From: Cercis canadensis
Taxonomy: Eukaryota > Streptophyta > Magnoliopsida > Fabales > Fabaceae
Direction of reading: 5' to 3'
DNA: 64,000 nt
NCBI GenBank assembly: GCA_003255065.1
Contig: QAOA01003028.1
Location: forward strand, 649,056-713,055
The notes under the pieces were generated by a model that saw only the letters and a program-made list of their open reading frames with translations, did no database searches and was not told the origin of the DNA. Below, piece after piece: positions 57,390-64,000 of the stretch (positions are counted from its first letter, which is position 1; the number at the start of each line of letters is the position of its first letter). Position numbers and translations under genes: made by a program.

Positions 57390-57540
57390 TAATGGATCTT
57401 ATCAGTATATATCTGACATTTGTGGCATTTTCTCACATGATTGATGCAATCTGATTCCATTGTCAGCCAATAATATCCTACCCTCAATATCTTTCTTTTC
57501 ATGGCATGCCCATTCGCATGTGTTCCACGACATCTTCAAT
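57390..57540 (-). pseudogene. Tat-like integrase zinc-binding domain, truncated
   Basis: Encodes ILRVGYYWLTMESDCINHVRKC and KCQIYTDKIH, the H-H-C-C region of a Tat-type integrase. At 57389 the frame passes without a stop into the CRM LTR tail, giving a chance fusion. The catalytic core is absent here and is not found at the other CRM flank. Confidence 0.8.
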
Positions 57541-58727
57541 GATCTTCTTTCCCTATGGTATATCAACACATCTCAGAAGCATCGTATCATAATTCCTTTT
57601 GTATAATACATCCCTATTTAGAAAGAAACCCATTGCCAGTCTCCTTATGATTTTTTTGTCATTTTCTGAGGCACCATGTGGGTATTTCCTACTTCTAATG
57701 AAGTATTTAATATCTTGATACCATGGTTTCCAGTCAGGCTATTTTTCCATCATCAAGCAACATGCTGGGCAATCTCGCCTAGTCATCCTTATGAGCAGCA
57801 TTCTCTATCATTATCAATCTTGAACATTAAGGACAGGGTTACTAGCGCATCGGCCAATTGATTATCCTCTTGAGGGATATGGCAAAAGGTAATCTCCTCA
57901 AATTGCTCGGACAACTCCTTTATATAGTCATGATATGGAATCAATTTGAAGTCTTAAGTCTTCCATTCCCCTTTCAATTGATTGATCACCAACGACAAAT
58001 ACCCATAGTGCATGCTTTTGATTCTATTATCGTTTTGTACTCCCATAGTGCATGCTTCATACTCTGCTATGTTATTTGTGCAGTCAAAACATAGTTTAGC
58101 AGTAATTGGGACAAGCTTCTTGTCAGGAGAGATTAGGACAACACTTATTCCGTGCCCTAATGCATTAGAGGCTCTGTCAAACAACAAAGTCCATTTCTCA
58201 CCCCTTGATGCCCCTTCATCTTTGAATAACACCATTATATCCTTATCTGGGAAATCGTATTGCATTGACCCATAGTTTTCTACAGGTAGATTTGCTAAGT
58301 AGTCGGCATGTGCATTTCCTTTTATTGTTTTTTGGGTGGCATAGATGATGTCATATTTAGATAAAACAACTTGCCATCGTGCGATTCTCCTCATGAGAGG
58401 CAGTATGTCAAAGATATATTTGAATGGGTCCATTTTAGATATCAACCAAGTTATGTAACACAACATATATTGTTGCAAACGATGAGCGGCCCAAGCCAAA
58501 GCACAACAAGTGCGCTCTAATAGTGAGTATTTGGCTTCATAATTTGTGAATTTCTTGCTCAAGTAGTAAATGTCATGTTCTTTTCTCCACAATTGATCAT
58601 GTTGCCCTAGTACATAACCCATTGATTCTTTAAGCACCATCAGATACATAATGAAAGGTCTCCCCAGTACTGGTGGGACTAGAACTGGAGGTTCTTGCTA
58701 GTATGGTTTAATTTTCTCAAATTCCCT
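57541..58727 (-). pseudogene. Tat-like double RNase H region
   Basis: The first RNase H carries KKFTNYEAKYSLLERTCCAL and HRLQQYML (58649-58450). The second, archaeal-like RNase H carries WTLLFDRASNALGHGISVVL and NNIAEYEACTMGVQ (58185-58050) and ends near 57870 with NIPQEDNQLADAL in a broken frame. In the second domain the motif after the first aspartate has arginine instead of glycine (FDRAS). Confidence 0.82.
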
Positions 58728-59625
58728 TTAGCAATCTTCATTCCATTTAGAAGTTTGATTTTTGCGTAGCAGTTTGAACATGAGTTTGCAAGTGGCAGTT
58801 AACTGAGATATAAATCTTGCAATGTAATTTAATCTTTCCAAGAATCCTCTAACTTCTTTATCTATACGAGGCATTGTCATTTCTAAGATTGCTTGAACTT
58901 TATCAGGATCTACTTCTATTCCTTTTTTACTAACCACACAAATCCTAAGAGCTTTCTAGATCTTACACCGAATGTGCATTTGGTCGGTTTCAAACGGAGA
59001 TGGTACTTTCTTAATTGATTAAAAAGCTTTTGTAAGTTTACAACGTGATCTTCTTCCATTTCGGATTTTGCAATCATGTCATTGACATACACCTCTATTT
59101 ATTTGTGCATCATGTAATGAAACAAGGTCACCATGGCCTATTGATACGTTGCTTTGGCATTTTTGAAATTGAATGACATTACCTTATAACAAAAAATACC
59201 CCACAAGGTTGTGAAAGTTTTCTTTTCCATATCTTTTGGAGCCATCTTTATTTGATTATAGCCAGAGAAACCATCCATGAAAGAGAAAACAAAATTCTTA
59301 GCCGTATTCCACCAATATATCAATATGGGAGTGGAAAGTCATATTTAAGGCTGGCTCTATTTAGATCTCGATAATCGACACACATGCAAACTTTTCTGTC
59401 TTTTTTCAGGACTGGAATGATGTTGGCAACCCATTCAAGATATTTTTCCACTGCAAGGAAACCAACATCAAATTGTTTTTTAACTTCTCTATTCTTTAGA
59501 GACATCTTGGTTTTCATTCGTCTCAGTTTTTGTTTCATTGGCACACACTCAGGTTTTAATGGCAACTTATTGACAACAATATTCGTATCAAGTCCAAGGA
59601 TGTCTTGATAAGACCATGCGAACAC
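58728..59625 (-). pseudogene. Tat-like reverse transcriptase
   Basis: The frame 59625-59320 has MFAWSYQDILGLDTNIVV and VCMCVDYRDLNRASLKYDFP. The frame 59323-59138 has FSFMDGFSGYNQIKMAPKDM. The catalytic box near 59075-59095 reads EVYVNDM, so the usual Y-V-D-D is Y-V-N-D. The frame 58937-58728 supplies the connection domain. Confidence 0.85.
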
Positions 59626-60716
59626 ATTAGTGTAATTATGGAGAAGTTTAATAAGCTTTTTGCATTCACTCTCCCTTATTAAAGTGCCAATCTTAACCTC
59701 TCATTTTTCATATTCAGTCCTAAGATTAATTACTTCAATTGACTCTTCATGAGGTTTAATTTCTTTATTCTCTTGTTCAACTAATCTTAGAAGTTCAGAG
59801 GAACGCTCCCAGTCCTCTTCCTTGTCATTCTCAGCACAATTAATGGGGTGCTTAAAATCATAAGATGGGATAGTAGTACTATGATTTTCAAGTTTATAAC
59901 TTTTAGATCTGTAGGGATTCAAAATAAATTGAGAGTAATGAATAAGCAAGAATAAAATGCTAATTTAAAGTAGGAGTGAGATCAAGAGATCAAAGAGTAA
60001 AGAGAATAGAACAAGACTTTTTGATAACTGAACATGCATTTGTTATATGAAGAAAAACACTAAAACATAAACATGAAGCCGATTTTACAAACCTCATCCT
60101 AAGGCCTTGGGCAAGCAATAGGACTAGTATCATAGAATTACTTTGAGTGAAACTCTAAGACTTCAGGAAACTTGGCAATCTCCCAATTGTTGAGTTGAGC
60201 ATCAGGTGCAGTAGGGAACACCAAGTTAACTTCTTCATTGATAGAGCAATTAATTGCTAAAACTTGACTTGAAAATGATATTCCTCCACTTCGAAAGCTT
60301 TGGTATAAATCACATATATGTAGTCCTTCAATTTTTGGCTCTCCATTCTCTAGCCAAGCGAGCATTTTTTCTTTCTTTTCTTCCATGACTCTCTTCTTAT
60401 CAACCTTGGTGGATTCATATCCTAACCCAAATTTTTCATGGTTTTTGCAAAGCTACAGAGGCACTTAACTCCTTGACCATTCTTCCACAATCCTTCTCTA
60501 GGTGCATATCCCTATTTCAGCATGACCTTAGGCATCATCATAAAAGCATTGAATAGATGAGATTTTGACATCTAGGACCCTTCACGAGTGTAAGGGGCAT
60601 TGGCAACTTCGAAGGTTTGAAATGATGTCTCAAGAGCCTTTTCAGCAACTTCAATGTAAGGAGTTGATGAAGGTTTGGATACAAGCAAATCCTCTTCTCC
60701 AAAAACAACCATTAAC
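59626..60716 (-). pseudogene. Tat-like linker between protease and reverse transcriptase
   Basis: Broken frames (59949-59701, 60386-60138, 60763-60572) of polar, acidic text without a domain I recognise. In Tat elements this region joins protease and reverse transcriptase. Confidence 0.55.
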
Positions 60717-61280
60717 TTATTTTTCACTATGAATTTCATTGTTTGTTGCAAGGTAGAAGGCACAGCACCCGCAAAATAGATCCAAGGTCATCCTAGCAAG
60801 CAAAAAGAAACTTGGAGCAATATCCACTAGTTGAAATAGTATGCTAAACACATTAGGGCCGATTTGAATCAGAATCTCAATTTCCCCAATGACTTCTCTA
60901 CCTGTCCCATCGAATGCCTTTACTATCATGGTGCTAGCCTTCATATATGATCCGTCAATAGGCAGTTTGGACAATGTTAACTTTGAAATTACATTCAAAG
61001 AAGAACCATTATCGACAAATACCTTTGCTATTATATGGTCTTTGCATTTCACGAAAATATGGAGCGCCTTGTTATGCCTCATTCGTTTAGCAGGTATCTC
61101 ATCATCAGTGTAGGTGATATAATTATTAGCAATAATATTGCCAACAAGGCCACCCAGCTTGTTAACGGTGATATCATGAGAAACATGAGCTTGATTTAAT
61201 ATCTTCATCAATACTTGTTGTTGAGATTTAGAGTTTAGAAAGAGGGAGAGCAATGATATTTGAGTAGGAGTTTGATTCAA
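60717..61280 (-). pseudogene. Tat-like aspartic protease
   Basis: A 187-residue frame with HNKALHIFVKCKDHIIAKVF, then VDNGSSLNVISKLTLSKL, the D-N-G-S-S active site typical of the Tat lineage, and GREVIGEIEILIQIGP. The C-terminal domain diverges after FFLLARM. Confidence 0.82.
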
Positions 61281-64000
61281 TTACTCAATCACTTTGAATT
61301 CACTTTACTTAATAATTTTTAGAAATTCACAGACATCTGTTTTAGATACACTTTTCTTATGCCCACCACATTTGACCCCTATGGGTTCCTCTATCTTTCC
61401 TTCATCATGCTTATCTCATTTTGTCAAATTTTGTTATACTTTCTTTTTCTCTTGACATTGTTTTTCTATTTCCTCCAATCTTTGCTCCTCTAACTCTTCA
61501 GGGATGTAACAACGATTGCTTTAAGTCATCCTACTAACTCCGATTATGTTTGTGACAACTGAGGATAGCTAAGAGCTAGATGAGGCTTTAAACTGGTCCA
61601 CATAGTAGTTACCTTCAAGAATTTAAGAGTCATACTTCCATGGTACAACTTTTGTATCTTTGTCAGGGAAAGAATGTGGCACTTGAATTGTAAGAGGCTT
61701 TGGTCTGTAAGAATGTTTCGAAGGAACTTTTGGGTCAATCTTGTTAGTATAATTAAGCACTATTGGCTTTGGAGTAGTGATGGATAAACCATCAATTGGA
61801 AGGGTATACCTATAGGCTTGAGTATCTATCAATACATGATTTTCTTGGCTTGGCAAAAGCATTGGTTTCTCAACCACATCCACCCAATTATCTTCAGGAT
61901 CGCAACTTATTTGGAGTAGCTACTTGTCTATTATGCCTTGAAGGGTATCTTTGAAATCAACACAATTCTCAATAGAATGCCCAACTACCTTTCTATGGAA
62001 TTTACACATACTCTCTTCATCATGACCTTCGCAATGCTTATCTGACTAGGTTTGCAACAAGTCAAACTTTGACAAGGTCTCAAAAATAGTATTCGTTGAT
62101 GTCTAGATCTCATATACCCTTTTTTTGATGTGTTGCTTTATAACATCTTTAATAGCATTCACTTTTGGATTTTCATGATTAGTCAAAGAATTTTGATGTA
62201 TATTGAGGGCCTCTTCCTAAAATTCAACCATTTAGCATTTATCAGAGATTGAACTTTATTTTTCAAAGCTATACATTTTTCCTTATGGAGTCCATGGGCA
62301 TTCGCTTGCTATGTTGTTTTGGATAAGGTGAGGTAACAATTAAGTATATGTCATGAGGATGAGGTCATATTGGATTGGTTTCCTCTCTTGCTCATTTTGG
62401 GTTCGCTTTTGATTTGAATTTAAGTTTTGAGGTAGAGCTTGGTTCATTGGTTATGGCATCATTTAAGGTGTTTGGTGTTGATAAGGAGGAGGTGCACGAT
62501 AAGGCAATGATGTTGGGTAAGGCTGAGGATGCAAGACTTGAGATGTGTTTGCCACATGTGGATAGTGCATGAATTGTGTTTAAAAGTGTTGAGAAATTGT
62601 GGGAAAATGATTAGGCCTCCCATGTATAGGTCATTTCCCACGTCTTTCATCATATGTTGCAGCATGCACTTCACCTTCATTCTTTTTCACCATTGAAGGT
62701 TTCTTCATATTGGTAACTCCCATTGAATTGGGGTTTTTAGCTATTTTGCCATTCCTGACTCTACTTTCGATCCTTTCATCAATAGTAACAACATCATAAA
62801 AGTTGTTAGAAGCACTCCTTATCATTTGATCAAAGAAAGGAGACTGAAGAGTATTAATGAACATAGCCACCATCTCTTTATTAGACAATGAGGGATCTTT
62901 TTGAGTAGCAATTTCTCGCCATCTTTAAGCATATTCTTTGAACGTTTAAGTGGCTTTCTTTTCCATATTTTGCAGTTGCATCTATATGGAGCCATGTCAA
63001 TATTATACTTATACTATCTCTGAAAAGCATCTACCAAGTGTTTCCAACATTACACTCGAACTCGATCTAAATGTGTATATCATAGTGCGGCTGCCCCAGT
63101 TAAACTTTCTTAGAAAAAGTGGATAAGCAACTTATTATCATGTGTGCAGGATGCCATCTTTCGATAATACATGGTCAAATGACTTTTTAGGCATGTGGTT
63201 CCATTGTACTTATTAAAGTCTGACACTTTAAATTTAGGAGGGATGACAACATCTGGGACAAGGCAAAGTTCAGTTGCATCCACAACACCATAAGCGTTAG
63301 TCCCTTCTATGGCTCACAATCGCTCTTCCAAGACTTCAAGCTTTCCTTTAGACATTGATTTTGCTTTTGGTTCATCTGGGTCAGGGATATCAATCGAATT
63401 CATTGGACCCTCACTAGTAGGTCTTTGAAAGCAAGCTTATGCTGCTGAATATGGGTATGAATACCTAGTTGGTTGCATGTATATGGTGGTAAGGATAGGG
63501 GGAGGACGGGCATTTGCTTTCGTGGGAGGGATATCATGAGGATTTAAGATCTATGACTATGATGAATTTTACCCTTAAATGAGATTAAATCCAAATGGAA
63601 AAGCATTTGGTGGGATTGATGACATATTTATGTCATGGCGATTGGCAGTTTGTTGTTGTGTAGGGTCATGAAAATGAGTAAAATCTAACAGGTAAGGAGG
63701 TGTATTTTATTCTTGCTTTGGATTGTTCCTTGAAGGATTCCCTTTTGGTTGTTTTTCGTGATTGGAAGGTGTGAGAATGCTCATAATTTGGGTCAATTTA
63801 TCTTTTACCTCATTGATGTCTTTATGCATTTCTTCTTGAACTTTAATTTACTATTGTTCGTCCATGACCTTCGATTGTGATTGAGTCCTATAACAGTGTC
63901 TTGGAAGTAAAAGTTATTTTTTATGTGCAATGTTATTACACCTTAATCAATTAAATTTGAGCGAATAATGAGTATACAACATAAAATATGCAAAGCAAAA
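61281..64000 (-). pseudogene. Tat-like gag, broken
   Basis: Pieces in order: near 63870 a short start MDEQ with stops, then MHKDINEVKDKLTQIMSIL (coiled coil); the capsid block SNKEMVAMFINTLQSPFFDQMI (62888-62810) with IDERIESRVRNGKIAK; then a proline-rich linker and KPIVLNYTNKIDPKVP (61883-61620). Numerous stops and frame changes. The forward open frame 62375-62572 is a shadow. Confidence 0.75.

Larger units (their letters stand above)
57390..64000 (-). mobile_element. Tat/Ogre-like Ty3/gypsy retrotransposon, 3' part cut off by the CRM element
   Basis: Domain order on the minus strand is gag (63880-61900), protease, reverse transcriptase, RNase H, a second RNase H and the start of integrase, which stops at the CRM LTR at 57390. 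The extra RNase H between the retroviral one and integrase is the hallmark of the Tat lineage. No LTR lies in the window, and the element continues past the right edge. All frames are broken. Confidence 0.85.

Noticed and set aside
57236-57502. Fusion protein of integrase zinc domain and PITRARTKKMQ tail
   Set aside because: The frame merely runs across the junction of the Tat-like element and the CRM LTR. It is not a designed fusion.
1-64000. CRISPR arrays, bacterial operons, rRNA or tRNA genes
   Set aside because: None seen. The short regular repeats present are transposon TIR units, and the tRNA-like words are primer-binding sites.

Overview
The window is plant nuclear DNA, most likely from a eudicot. 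It holds one single-exon plant-type ABCG transporter gene beside a large block of dead, nested plant transposons: CRM-like, Athila-like and Tat/Ogre-like Ty3/gypsy elements, two Mutator-like elements (MULEs), a CACTA end and an endogenous pararetrovirus. Five single N characters mark assembly joins, each flanked by a near-identical duplicated stretch. I cannot name the species.

Layout. 1-15,000 is AT-rich intergenic DNA with old repeats: an LTR/leader-like remnant of a Tat-like element (about 3440-6770), a cluster of 12-14 bp dyads (7453-7655) upstream of a broken 'plant transposon protein'-like gene (7972-9129), degenerate telomere-like repeats (about 9855-10060), a solo gypsy LTR with a perfect target-site duplication (TSD) (10437-11217), a CACTA terminus (11744) and a small terminal-inverted-repeat (TIR) element (12689-13057). 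15484-17763 is the only clearly intact cellular gene, an ABCG half-transporter of the ABCG1/2/6/16/20 type. 19008 to about 27.3-27.5 kb is a decayed caulimovirid-like provirus in viral order: tRNA-Met primer site, movement protein, coat protein with zinc knuckle, protease, truncated reverse transcriptase, a downstream ORF of unknown function, and a tandemly duplicated promoter/leader.

27505-57389 is a four-level nest. A CRM-like gypsy element (minus strand) had MULE-1 (34910-56849) insert into its 5' LTR. An Athila-like element (40032-55445, minus strand) then inserted into MULE-1, and MULE-2 (48623-53248) inserted into the Athila leader. The three inner insertions show TSDs of 10 bp (one mismatch), 5 bp and 9 bp (both perfect). 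The uninterrupted MULE-1 target is still present in the CRM 3' LTR. From 57390 to the window end lies a Tat/Ogre-like gypsy element (minus strand) with gag, protease, reverse transcriptase, two RNase H domains and the start of integrase.

The most interesting biology is in the MULEs. Both carry a mudrA-type transposase reading inward from the right TIR and an unrelated cellular-type gene reading inward from the left TIR, as in the convergent layout of maize MuDR. MULE-1 has a GRF-type zinc-finger/coiled-coil/membrane-tail gene. MULE-2 has the first exon of a plant-mobile-domain-like gene. MULE-2's long TIRs are built largely of a TCACGGTTT minisatellite. Apart from the ABCG gene, every protein-coding region I could assign carries stops or frameshifts or is a fragment.
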